From the NCBI GenBank assembly GCA_937990185.1, contig CALKBI010000079.1, positions 1 to 32,198 of the forward strand: 32,198 nucleotides of DNA, in the 5' to 3' direction. The translations under genes and the position numbers were made by a program. Shown piece by piece: positions 8,598 through 15,856 of the stretch. The notes beneath the pieces were generated by a model. That model was not told the origin of the DNA. It was given only the letters and a program-made list of their open reading frames with translations, and searched no databases. This DNA is from an uncultured Neomegalonema sp. Lineage in GTDB: Bacteria; Pseudomonadota; Alphaproteobacteria; Rhodobacterales; Rhodobacteraceae. How positions within the stretch are numbered: the first letter of the stretch is position 1; the number at the start of each line of letters is the position of its first letter.

Positions 8598-9386
8598 ATG
8601 TCTGATAAATCCGCAACACCGATTCTCATTGCAGGTGGCGTAGGGACTGTAATCTTGCTCGGTATCGCGTGGATATTTGCTGCTTCTGCCGGAGAGCAGG
8701 CCAGATTGAATGCTGTGGCCTATGCAGAATCGAAAGCTACCGCGAGCCAATCTGAAGCCGTTGCTATCACCGATGCCAAAACTGAGGATGCGACAGAAGA
8801 ACCCGCTGGATCGATGGCTTCGACAGCCAATATCGAAGAACCTGTCAAAGTCGTAACTACTGAGGCCAAGGCCGAACCGGAAGAAGAGATCACCGACATC
8901 GAAGTTGTCGAAGTTGAAATCGATGAGTCCGATGCTGAAGCGCAGGTTGCTGAAGCCAATACCGAAGAATCCACTGACGAAGTAATGGTCGCGGAAGCCG
9001 AAACCAAGACTGAGACGACGACTGCACCGGCGGCCACAATTGCCGCTGCAGCAACCGCTATCACTGGCGACGCCGCAGCGGGACGTAAGGCTTTTCGTAA
9101 ATGCCGGGCATGTCACAAGGTCGGTGACGGCGCGAAACACGCTGTTGGCCCTAATCTTACAGGCGTCATCGGGCGTGTCCAAGGCTCAGCAGACGGCTTT
9201 GAATACAGCGATAGTTTCAAAGCTGCGATGGCCGAAGGCAAAATCTGGACGCCTGAAGAAATCAAAACCTTTTTGGCAAATCCGAAAGCCTACAGACCAG
9301 GCACAAAAATGAATTTTGCGGGCCTGCGTAAAGAAGCAGACCGGGAAAACATTATTGCTTACTTGAACCAAGAAAGCGGGAACTGA
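8598..9386 (+). CDS. Membrane-anchored class I cytochrome c with long acidic linker
   Basis: The 262-residue protein has three parts. Residues 8-30 form an uncleaved hydrophobic anchor ([19 protein letters not shown]). Residues about 31-155 are an alanine-, glutamate- and threonine-rich linker of low complexity. The C-terminal 105 residues are a cytochrome c2/c552-like domain. Haem attachment is at CRACH (C169-H173); [10 protein letters not shown] follows, and the likely axial ligand is M238 in GTKMNFAG. This is the plan of CycM-type anchored cytochromes that carry electrons between the bc1 complex and terminal oxidase, with a longer spacer here. The ATG at 8598 has AAAAGGAG 9 nt upstream. 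A class I amidotransferase follows after 7 bp. Confidence 0.9.
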   Translation: MSDKSATPILIAGGVGTVILLGIAWIFAASAGEQARLNAVAYAESKATASQSEAVAITDAKTEDATEEPAGSMASTANIEEPVKVVTTEAKAEPEEEITDIEVVEVEIDESDAEAQVAEANTEESTDEVMVAEAETKTETTTAPAATIAAAATAITGDAAAGRKAFRKCRACHKVGDGAKHAVGPNLTGVIGRVQGSADGFEYSDSFKAAMAEGKIWTPEEIKTFLANPKAYRPGTKMNFAGLRKEADRENIIAYLNQESGN

Positions 9387-9393
9387 GCTGACT

Positions 9394-10125
9394 ATGAAGA
9401 TCGGTATTTTGCAAACGGGGTCTGTTCCGCCAGAGATGGTCGATCACCATGGCCCTTACGTCACGATGTTCGAAAAAATGTTGCAACGTGCCGATCCTTC
9501 ATTTTCCGCACACTTGTGGGATGTGAACGAAAAAAACGAAATTCCATCCTCGCCGCAAGATGCAGATGGGTGGATTATTACAGGGTCACGGCATGGCGTT
9601 TATGAAGATCATCCGTGGATAGAACCCCTAAAGACGTTCCTGCGTGAAGCCCATGAAGCGGGTGCGCCGATTGTGGGTGTATGCTTCGGACATCAAATTC
9701 TGGCCGAAGCCCTTGGCGGGAAAGTTGTAAAGTCTGATCGGGGCTGGGGATGCGGCGTGAATGATTATTCACTCATTGACCCTCCTGCATGGATGGATGG
9801 TGCACAAGAAACCATTGCGATCCACGCGATGCACCAAGATCAGGTTGTTGAGCTACCTCCCGGAGCGAAAGTCCTGGCTGAGTCCTCGTTTTGTCCCTAT
9901 GCGGCGCTCGCTTATGGCGAAACGGCTATGTCAATTCAGCCTCATCCCGAATTCACCGCTGATTTTCAACGGGACATCATCAATTTGCGTCACGGGACAG
10001 CGATCCCGGAAGAAACAGCAGATGCCGCTTTAGCTGGGTTAGACAGGACAACGGATTCCGAGACGTTCGGACGCTGGATTACCAATTTTTTCCGACACGC
10101 CGCCTTACAGACCGAAACCGCATGA
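9394..10125 (+). CDS. Class I glutamine amidotransferase domain protein
   Basis: This is a stand-alone class I (triad) glutamine amidotransferase-like protein of 243 residues, related to the GMP-synthase amidotransferase domain. The nucleophile is C97 in GVCFGHQ, and the catalytic histidine and glutamate are H184 and E186 in QPHPEF. The oxyanion region GWIITGSRHGVY is present. The triad is complete, so hydrolytic activity is plausible, either on glutamine or on a gamma-glutamyl compound. The acceptor is unknown because no synthetase domain is fused. It is co-oriented with the cytochrome gene and starts 7 bp after it, so the two are probably co-transcribed, although no functional link is known to me. 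Confidence 0.88.
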   Translation: MKIGILQTGSVPPEMVDHHGPYVTMFEKMLQRADPSFSAHLWDVNEKNEIPSSPQDADGWIITGSRHGVYEDHPWIEPLKTFLREAHEAGAPIVGVCFGHQILAEALGGKVVKSDRGWGCGVNDYSLIDPPAWMDGAQETIAIHAMHQDQVVELPPGAKVLAESSFCPYAALAYGETAMSIQPHPEFTADFQRDIINLRHGTAIPEETADAALAGLDRTTDSETFGRWITNFFRHAALQTETA

Positions 10126-10139
10126 TCGGGTTTACGCTC

Positions 10140-10174
10140 CAAAAACAAAAACGCCCGCAGCATGGCTACGGGCG
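10140..10174 (-). terminator. Terminator of the YdcH-like gene (possibly bidirectional)
   Basis: CGCCCG (10152-10157) pairs with CGGGCG (10169-10174), and AGC pairs with GCT inside across one mismatch. On the minus strand a TTTTTGTTTTT run follows directly. It sits between the convergent amidotransferase and YdcH-like genes. A shorter T-run on the plus side is absent, so the minus strand is the main direction. Confidence 0.8.
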
Positions 10175-10201
10175 AAAATACTCAAAATCTTGGTGTTACA
10201 C

Positions 10202-10366
10202 TCACGATGCGAGGCGTCTGATTTCGTCTTTCAGTCTCAGCTTTTGTCGTTTGAGCGTCAGAATTTCTAAATGATCTGTTCCGGGGAGTCGCTCTACTGC
10301 CTCTATCTCAGTATCTAGGGTTCGATGTTTCCTTTGGAGGTGTTCGACATGCGATACCAAACTCAT
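10202..10366 (-). CDS. Small YdcH/DUF465-family protein
   Basis: This is a short helical protein of 54 residues. The core HLQRKHRTLDTEIEAVERL followed by LEILTLKRQKLRLKDEI matches the YdcH (DUF465) family, two short helices rich in leucine and charged residues that probably form a hairpin or coiled coil. Three consecutive ATGs occur; the third (10366) sits 7 nt after AAAGGAG and is the best start. A longer reading with about 19 more residues would begin at 10423 without a better ribosome-binding site. The function of the family is not established. It is a single-gene unit divergent from ubiX and ends in a good terminator. Confidence 0.8.
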   Translation of the reverse strand: MSLVSHVEHLQRKHRTLDTEIEAVERLPGTDHLEILTLKRQKLRLKDEIRRLAS

Positions 10367-10476
10367 CATCATTCTCCTTTGTTGTGAGGACTTTATGTCA
10401 GCACACTTTTTTAGTGTTGTCATGTACTATCGTTCAAGCAATCGTGCCATTTTGTAACAATTAAATGTAAAAAAGT

Positions 10477-11070
10477 ATGAATACATCAAGTAAATCACGG
10501 ATAATCATAGGGATTAGCGGTGCTTCCGGCATTATCTATGGAGTCCGTTTGCTAAAAATATTGCGGGAAATTAATGTCGAAACGCATTTGATCGTCTCTC
10601 AGGCTGGCAGATTAACCGCTCATTACGAATTAGGGCTTGATCCAAAAACGCTGAACGATCTCGCAGATTACAGTTATGGCGCGGGTGATGTCGGCGCAGC
10701 CATCAGTTCCGGTTCGTTTAAAACGCTCGGTATGATCGTGGCCCCTTGTTCGATGCGGAGCCTTTCGGAAATCGCCAGTGGAGTCACGACCGGCTTATTA
10801 ACCCGCGCTGCAGATGTTGTTTTGAAAGAGCGGCGGCGGTTGGTTTTGATGGCACGGGAAACGCCGCTTCATACCGGGCATCTGCGATCCATGACTGCGG
10901 CGAGCGAAATGGGCGCGATCATATACCCCCCCGTTCCGGCATTCTATTCGGAACCAGAGACCATTGACGATATCGTCAATCAAACTGTGGGTAGAGTATT
11001 GGACTTGTTCGACCTTGATGCCCCAGAAACAAAACGTTGGGGCGAAGATTTGGATAAGGGAAAACGCTAA
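10477..11070 (+). CDS. ubiX: Flavin prenyltransferase UbiX
   Basis: UbiX attaches dimethylallyl to FMN to make prenylated FMN, the cofactor of UbiD-type decarboxylases in ubiquinone synthesis. The 197-residue protein has the flavoprotein fold signature GISGASGIIYGV near the N-terminus (residues 12-23), the APCSMRSLSEIASGV block that binds the phosphate and prenyl groups, and RRLVLMARETPLHTGHLR with IYPPVPAFY. Length is normal. The ATG at 10477 lacks a recognisable Shine-Dalgarno sequence and lies in an A/T-rich stretch. No ubiD is in the window. It converges with the cytochrome c gene, whose stop is 4 bp away. Confidence 0.95.
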   Translation: MNTSSKSRIIIGISGASGIIYGVRLLKILREINVETHLIVSQAGRLTAHYELGLDPKTLNDLADYSYGAGDVGAAISSGSFKTLGMIVAPCSMRSLSEIASGVTTGLLTRAADVVLKERRRLVLMARETPLHTGHLRSMTAASEMGAIIYPPVPAFYSEPETIDDIVNQTVGRVLDLFDLDAPETKRWGEDLDKGKR

Positions 11071-11074
11071 GGCG

Positions 11075-11650
11075 TTATTCCGGCACTTCCACCGAGACTT
11101 TAATCGCAGCGTACCATTTAGCAGCGGCCTTTATCTCAGCATTGCTAAGACCCTCGGCGATAACCGACATAACTTCGTTCTCGCGCTTTCCGGAGCGGAA
11201 TGCCTTTAATTGTGTTTCCAAATATCCACGCGACGACCCGGCAATATTCGGCGCGGTTGGGATTCGTGCAATGCCATCGACACCATGACAGGTCGAGCAT
11301 TGCCGGATGATGTCGCGCGGGTTCAACGGACCTATCGGAGCCTCGGCAGTTTTTACTTCTGTCGCGAGTTTCGTTTGTTCAGCAGGCGCGACCGGCGGCG
11401 GAGCATATATTATTTTCGCTTTGGCAGGCGGAGTGTACGTCACTTTCGCTTTCGCAGGCGGCTCATATGTAACGAGCGGCACGACAGTTTCAGGTATCGG
11501 TACAATTCCTACAGTACCAAGAATCTGAAAAGTCGCTTCTTGGGTCAGCGCCGGGGGTCCAGGCTCCGTTGACGTAACGGTTCCACCACCAGCGAAAGCC
11601 AAGGTTGTACTAAACACAAGCGCTGTAACTGAAACTACCATCAACCGCAT
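11075..11650 (-). CDS. Secreted cytochrome c with Pro/Ala/Lys-rich repeats
   Basis: The 191-residue protein has a signal peptide (residues 1-20, ending in LAFA), a proline-rich spacer, and a C-terminal class I cytochrome c domain of about 80 residues. Haem attaches at CSTCH (C118-H122), followed by the GVDG and PNIAG elements seen in cytochrome c4/c553-like proteins. The likely axial methionine is M151 in NEVMSVIAEGLS. Residues about 60-85 contain copies of a ten-residue unit of the type VTYxPPAKAK. It lies just downstream of a PQQ-type dehydrogenase gene on the same strand. I infer that it accepts electrons from that enzyme. Confidence 0.88.
   Translation of the reverse strand: MRLMVVSVTALVFSTTLAFAGGGTVTSTEPGPPALTQEATFQILGTVGIVPIPETVVPLVTYEPPAKAKVTYTPPAKAKIIYAPPPVAPAEQTKLATEVKTAEAPIGPLNPRDIIRQCSTCHGVDGIARIPTAPNIAGSSRGYLETQLKAFRSGKRENEVMSVIAEGLSNAEIKAAAKWYAAIKVSVEVPE
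11398..11472 (-). repeat. 30-bp tandem repeat within the cytochrome c gene
   Basis: Units begin at 11398 and 11428 and a partial one at 11458. All start GCGG on the plus strand, and the first two share most of their 30 bases, including TTTCGCTTT and GCAG near the end. They encode the VTYxPPAKAK decapeptides. Because the unit is a multiple of three, copy number can change without a frameshift. Confidence 0.8.
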
Positions 11651-11711
11651 AAACGCAGGCTCCTAATATTGAACGTGACTTTTAGATCGAAACTTAAATC
11701 GGTATTGCAAA

Positions 11712-11738
11712 CGCCCCTCCCCTAAAAAGGAAGAGGCG
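11712..11738 (-). terminator. Intercistronic hairpin between dehydrogenase and cytochrome genes
   Basis: On the minus strand CGCCTCTTCC pairs with GGGAGGGGCG, including two G-T pairs, around a T-rich loop. It begins 16 bp after the dehydrogenase stop, and only TTTG follows it. It may be a weak terminator or an mRNA-stabilising element that sets a different level for the downstream cytochrome. Confidence 0.45.
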
Positions 11739-11753
11739 TCATTCGCAGTGACA

Positions 11754-13001
11754 TTATTCGGAATAAGAAATCCGATAAACTGCCCCCACCAGATCATCCG
11801 AAACGAGGAGTGATCCGTCGCGCAGTTGCGCAACATCAACCGGACGGCCAAGATACTCTCCGGTTTCCTCGTCCAGCCAACCCTCAGCAAACGGCTTCAT
11901 CTCAGCCGTACCGTCCTCATGGATATGAGTGACCATAATCCGAGCGCCAACCGGCTCAGTCCGGTTCCAGGAACCATGTTGAGCAGAGAAGATCGTGTTC
12001 TTGTAATGGCCCGGGAACTGACTCCCGGTATAGAACATCATCCCAAGATCAGCAGCGTGAGCCACGGTTTCGACAACGGGATGAACCACATCGACCGGAA
12101 CCTCTTCGCCCTCATATTCAGTCGTGCGCGTTGTTCCGCCACCGAACCAAGGATGGCCGAAATGTTGTCCGGCCTCTGTCTGGCGGTTCAGCTCTCCGGC
12201 GGGTTTGTCATCGCCCATGCCATCGACCTGATTATCTGTCCACCACAGCTCTCCCGTCTCAGGATGGAAGTCCTGACCAACCGAGTTTCGAACACCATAA
12301 GTAAAGACCTCGCGGTTTTTACCATCGCGATCCATGCGGATAATACCGCCAATACCGGTTTTCTTGTAGAGATCGAGCTTGTCTTCAGGGGCTACGTTAA
12401 ACGGCTGCCCAAGCGAGACATAGAGTTTGTCATCCGGGCCAATGTCGCAAACACGAGCCGTGTGGTTATAGCTTTCCTCGTCTTCGGGAATCAAATCACC
12501 CTGAGCGACGACGTTAAACGCCGCGACATCCGGACCTTCGTAAAAGAATTCGGCTGCGGGAAACAATAAAATGCGGTTTTGCTCTACGATGTAGAGGAAC
12601 CCGTCCTTCGAGAAACAAACACCATTCGGAATCGTAAAGTCGATTGAGGGCGCGAAGCGTTTCACATCATCCGCGACGCGGTCCTTGTCGCGATCCGTCA
12701 TGACATAGACTTCGTTTTTGCGGGTCCCCACGAAGGCTGCAACCCCCTGAGGACCAACGGCGATATGCCGCGCATCAGGAACAAGCGCATAGAGATCGAT
12801 TTCAAAGCCCGCTGGCATTTTGATCCTTTTCAGAATCTCGCGGATTGAATCAGCACGTTTTCCATCTTGTGGAATTGGTTGCATCATCGCCGTACCCGTC
12901 CCTTTGAACGAGCTAAGTTTCTCCAGATTGCCTTGTGAAAGAGCAGGTGTCGCCGTCGCCAGTCCCAGACCAAACGCGGCCAGCATCATATGCCGGATCA
13001 T
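11754..13001 (-). CDS. PQQ-dependent sugar dehydrogenase-like protein (sorbosone/aldose dehydrogenase family)
   Basis: This is a periplasmic beta-propeller protein of 415 residues with a signal peptide ending near ATPALS. The sequence IKMPAGFEIDLYALVPDARHIAVGP and the following blades resemble soluble aldose sugar and L-sorbosone dehydrogenases. Shared elements include IPNGVCFSKDGFLYIVEQNRI, the propeller segment YGVRNSVGQDFHPETGELWWTDN, and GHPWFGGG near the cofactor face. Those enzymes oxidise sugars or aldehydes with pyrroloquinoline quinone and pass electrons to a cytochrome c. The ATG at 13001 follows AAAGGAGG. The cytochrome c gene 103 bp downstream on the same strand is a natural partner. 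No PQQ synthesis genes are visible, and the substrate is not predictable. Confidence 0.85.
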   Translation of the reverse strand: MIRHMMLAAFGLGLATATPALSQGNLEKLSSFKGTGTAMMQPIPQDGKRADSIREILKRIKMPAGFEIDLYALVPDARHIAVGPQGVAAFVGTRKNEVYVMTDRDKDRVADDVKRFAPSIDFTIPNGVCFSKDGFLYIVEQNRILLFPAAEFFYEGPDVAAFNVVAQGDLIPEDEESYNHTARVCDIGPDDKLYVSLGQPFNVAPEDKLDLYKKTGIGGIIRMDRDGKNREVFTYGVRNSVGQDFHPETGELWWTDNQVDGMGDDKPAGELNRQTEAGQHFGHPWFGGGTTRTTEYEGEEVPVDVVHPVVETVAHAADLGMMFYTGSQFPGHYKNTIFSAQHGSWNRTEPVGARIMVTHIHEDGTAEMKPFAEGWLDEETGEYLGRPVDVAQLRDGSLLVSDDLVGAVYRISYSE

Positions 13002-13351
13002 TAGTTTCCTCCTTTAAAGCGGGATCTTTTGCCCCATAATGGGACGATGCAGAATGGTTAACGATCCGTCAAGGTCGCTTACGAGTTGCGACTCAACCGA
13101 TAGTTTCGGCTCTGCCTTGTGGATAAGAGAGGCATTGCGGGCATGAGCCGTTTGCGAAAACAGCTTTAGTTCGCTATATTCATCACATGGTGGCGCGCAA
13201 AATCTTTGCACTGCGCCTTTATAAATGGAGTTGAAAACTGACATTCCATCGCGAAAGCGGCGCTCTTGCAGCACCGTCTGGTTTAAACGCCGGTACAATC
13301 GGCGGGTCGACCTTTAATGATGAGGCAGGACAGAAATTTTCTGAAGGCCTT
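13002..13351. other. 350-bp region between dehydrogenase and rsfS
   Basis: No well-supported gene lies here. On the minus strand a 76-codon open frame (13014-13244) ends immediately before the dehydrogenase ribosome-binding site. On the plus strand short open frames lead into rsfS. Promoters for both directions must be here, but I could not pick convincing -35/-10 pairs. Confidence 0.5.
13014..13244 (-). CDS. Hypothetical small ORF upstream of the dehydrogenase
   Basis: This is an unrecognised 76-residue reading frame starting MSVFNSIYKGAVQRF. Its stop TAA is followed at once by the AGGAGG that serves the dehydrogenase (TAAAGGAGG), the spacing of a coupled gene pair. No signal peptide, membrane segment or known motif is visible. 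Its start has only a poor ribosome-binding site, and the composition is not clearly coding. It may be chance, with the region acting as promoter and leader. Confidence 0.2.
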   Translation of the reverse strand: MSVFNSIYKGAVQRFCAPPCDEYSELKLFSQTAHARNASLIHKAEPKLSVESQLVSDLDGSLTILHRPIMGQKIPL

Positions 13352-13690
13352 TTGAATATCGCTCTGACATCGCTCGAAGACGATCAAGCGATTGATATCG
13401 TTACAATAGACCTAAGTGGGAAATCCGCCATCGCTGATCATATGATCGTCGCGAGTGGCCGATCGTCGCGGCATGTCGGATCTATTGTCGATAAGCTGGT
13501 CGAAAGACTCAAACGCGAAGGTGATGTGATTCCCCGTCTAGAGGGTGCAGATCATGGCGATTGGGCGTTGATCGACGCTGGTGATATTATCGTTCATATC
13601 TTCCGTCCCGAAGTCCGCGAATTCTACAATTTGGAACGCATGTGGCTGCCCGAAGGCGAGAGTCCCAATTCGGGACAGCTATCTTCCTAA
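13352..13690 (+). CDS. rsfS: Ribosomal silencing factor RsfS
   Basis: RsfS binds ribosomal protein uL14 on the 50S subunit and blocks subunit joining during starvation. The conserved core is plain: DIVTIDLSGKSAIADHMIVASG, then SSRHVGSIVDKLVERL, GADHGDWALIDAGDIIVHIFRPEVREFYNLERMW. The start is a problem. No ATG or GTG lies in frame. TTG at 13352, after GAAGG, is the shortest usable start and gives 112 residues. The frame stays open upstream to 13235, and the translated stretch (FSEGLLNIALTSLEDD) looks like the first helix of the family, so translation may start earlier. A CTG at 13238 lies 7 nt after TGGAG. rlmH follows after 25 bp. Confidence 0.9.
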   Translation: MNIALTSLEDDQAIDIVTIDLSGKSAIADHMIVASGRSSRHVGSIVDKLVERLKREGDVIPRLEGADHGDWALIDAGDIIVHIFRPEVREFYNLERMWLPEGESPNSGQLSS

Positions 13691-13715
13691 GCTGCAGCTT
13701 GTCCGGGGACGTGGA

Positions 13716-14186
13716 ATGAAGCTAATTATCGGCGCGGTCGGGCGCATCAAGCCCGGCCCTGAAGCTTCAATGGTCGATGATTACATGAAAAGATTCGATG
13801 GGGCAGGTCGCAGTATTGGTTTGGGGCCTTTAACAGTCGAAGAATTCGATGCACGAGGCAAAGGGCAAGTCGAAGAAAGCGCGTTGCTCGCTGGCCGTAT
13901 TGCGGCAGATGATCAAGTCGTTATCCTTGATGAGCGCGGGAAATCATATCCCAGCAAAGATTTTTCAAACCTTATCTGTGGTTGGCGGGATGACGGCGTA
14001 CGATGCGTCCGGTTCCTGATCGGCGGTGCAGACGGACATACATCCGAGCTTCGCAAGCGGGCAAATATCATGATCTCATTTGGAAACGCGACATGGCCCC
14101 ACATGATGGTGCGGGCAATGCTTGCTGAACAGCTTTATCGCGCCGCAGCAATCGCGACCAATCATCCTTATCACCGGGGAAATTGA
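13716..14186 (+). CDS. rlmH: 23S rRNA (pseudouridine1915-N3)-methyltransferase RlmH
   Basis: RlmH methylates pseudouridine 1915 in helix 69 of 23S rRNA on assembled 70S ribosomes. The protein is 156 residues from the ATG at 13716, the usual family length. It begins MKLIIGAVGRIKPGPE and contains VILDERGKSYPSKDFS. It also has the SPOUT-fold cofactor loop FLIGGADGHTSEL and the C-terminal AEQLYRAAAIATNHPYHR with the tail that inserts into the active site. The frame is open further upstream through rsfS in another frame, but that part is not coding. rsfS-rlmH adjacency is widespread, and the pair is probably one transcript. Confidence 0.96.
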   Translation: MKLIIGAVGRIKPGPEASMVDDYMKRFDGAGRSIGLGPLTVEEFDARGKGQVEESALLAGRIAADDQVVILDERGKSYPSKDFSNLICGWRDDGVRCVRFLIGGADGHTSELRKRANIMISFGNATWPHMMVRAMLAEQLYRAAAIATNHPYHRGN

Positions 14187-14302
14187 TACCATTCGTTAAC
14201 CTTTACAGAGTGTAAGGTGTAAAAGAATGGTTGCGGGGGTGCTGGACGTCTTAAGCTTGCGTCAATAGGACAGCACTAAGCGGTGAGAAATGGGCAAAAT
14301 TA

Positions 14303-15856
14303 ATGGCGTCAAGCCTTACGGATAGCAGAGCTTGTAAGCCGGTCGCATTGATCGTGCTGGACGGCTTGGGACTGCGCGAAGAACGTGAAGGAAATGCGGT
14401 TGCGCAAGCAACAACGCCCACGCTTGACCGTCTACGGACGACCTGCCCTGAAGCGACTTTGAAAACATGCGGTCCTGATGTCGGCCTTCCCGAAGGCCAA
14501 ATGGGAAATTCCGAAGTTGGACACATGAATCTAGGCGCTGGCCGGGTTGTCTGGATGGATTTGCCAAAGATCAACAATGCCATCGAAGACGGCACATTTG
14601 CCTCAAATGTCACGCTCCAAGCCCATATCAACGCGTTAAAGGCAAGCGGCGGGACGTCTCATATTATGGGACTGTGCTCACCCGGAGGTGTTCATGCGCA
14701 TACAAATCATATCGTTGCCTCAGCAAAAGTAATCGCCGAAGCGGGTGTGCCGGTGATGCTGCATCTGTTTACGGATGGCCGGGATGTCGCACCCCAAAGC
14801 GCGTTAGACGATCTGGCAGCATTGCGTGCAGGCCTTGGCGATACCGCAGCAACCATCGCAACCATCTGTGGGCGGTTTTTTGCAATGGACCGCGATAATC
14901 GTTGGGAGCGCGTGCAAAAAGCACATGCTGCCATTGTCGAAGGATCAGGTCTCTCTGTCGATCATGCCGAAGCCGCAATCTCAGAAGCTTATGAGCGCGG
15001 TGAAACCGATGAATTCATTCAACCCACCGTCGTTGGAGCTTATAAAGCTGTCCAAGACGGCGACGGGTTGTTGATGGTCAACTTCCGATCCGATCGCGCA
15101 CGCGAAATTCTTGATGCCCTTGCAGGACCGGACTTTGATGGTTTCGAGCGCCGCAAGGTCAAACTCGCGATTGCGACAGGTATGGTGGAATACTCAGATC
15201 GTCACAGCACATGGATGCAAACGCTTTTTCCGAAAGAACCTATTGCAAATACGCTCGGTGAAACCGTCGAAGCGGCAGGTCTGTCGCAATTTCGCCTTGC
15301 CGAGACGGAAAAGTATCCGCACGTTACATTTTTCTTTAACGGCGGGGCAGAGACGCCTTTGAGCGGTGAAAAACGATATATGGAACCTAGTCCAAAGGTG
15401 AAAACCTATGATCTAAAACCCGAGATGTCGTCGGGCGGGGTCACGGACACGTTGCTGGATGAAATTAAGTCCGGCGCGCATAATCTTTACGTGGTAAACT
15501 ACGCGAACCCAGACATGGTAGGACATACTGGCGACCTAGGCGCTGCAATCGCAGCGGTAGAGGCCGTCGACGAATGCCTTGGCCGTGTCATTGAGGAAAT
15601 GACATCTCAAGGTGGTTCGATGCTTGTGACAGCCGATCATGGTAATTGCGAAATGATGATCGACCCCGAAACGGGGGGGCCGCATACCGCTCATACTTTG
15701 AATGAAGTTCCGATTTGGTTGGTTGGTCATGAAGGTGGGTTGGCCAAAGGAGGCCGCCTAGCAGATGTCGCACCAACACTGCTTGCTATGCTGAATGTTG
15801 CGCAACCGACTGAGATGACCGGGCGCTCTTTGCTGACCGAGGCGCAACATGGATAA
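14303..15856 (+). CDS. gpmI: 2,3-bisphosphoglycerate-independent phosphoglycerate mutase
   Basis: GpmI interconverts 3- and 2-phosphoglycerate in glycolysis and gluconeogenesis using two manganese ions. The 517-residue protein belongs to the alkaline phosphatase superfamily. It carries the first metal site ALIVLDGLG (D20), the phosphorylated serine in GQMGNSEVGHMNLGAGR (S70), FTDGRDVAPQS, MVNFRSDRAREI in the transferase domain, and the second metal cluster in VVNYANPDMVGHTG and LVTADHGNCEMM. The start at ATG 14303 has a weak ribosome-binding site. The stop overlaps the start of the EnvC-like gene by 8 nt. Confidence 0.96.
   Translation: MASSLTDSRACKPVALIVLDGLGLREEREGNAVAQATTPTLDRLRTTCPEATLKTCGPDVGLPEGQMGNSEVGHMNLGAGRVVWMDLPKINNAIEDGTFASNVTLQAHINALKASGGTSHIMGLCSPGGVHAHTNHIVASAKVIAEAGVPVMLHLFTDGRDVAPQSALDDLAALRAGLGDTAATIATICGRFFAMDRDNRWERVQKAHAAIVEGSGLSVDHAEAAISEAYERGETDEFIQPTVVGAYKAVQDGDGLLMVNFRSDRAREILDALAGPDFDGFERRKVKLAIATGMVEYSDRHSTWMQTLFPKEPIANTLGETVEAAGLSQFRLAETEKYPHVTFFFNGGAETPLSGEKRYMEPSPKVKTYDLKPEMSSGGVTDTLLDEIKSGAHNLYVVNYANPDMVGHTGDLGAAIAAVEAVDECLGRVIEEMTSQGGSMLVTADHGNCEMMIDPETGGPHTAHTLNEVPIWLVGHEGGLAKGGRLADVAPTLLAMLNVAQPTEMTGRSLLTEAQHG

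Noticed and set aside
8568..9182. Minus-strand frame rich in Phe, Gly, Asp and Ser opposite the cytochrome linker
   Set aside because: The repetitive look comes from the low-complexity Ala/Glu linker on the other strand.
10423..10481. Strong promoter in the A/T-rich stretch before ubiX
   Set aside because: The stretch is A/T-rich, but no -35 and -10 pair with proper spacing stood out.
11398..11472. 30-bp repeats as a CRISPR-like array
   Set aside because: The units are contiguous without spacers and encode a decapeptide in frame within a cytochrome gene.
11826..12569. Plus-strand 247-codon frame opposite the PQQ-type dehydrogenase
   Set aside because: It is antisense to a gene with clear family motifs and a strong ribosome-binding site; no protein motif is seen in it.
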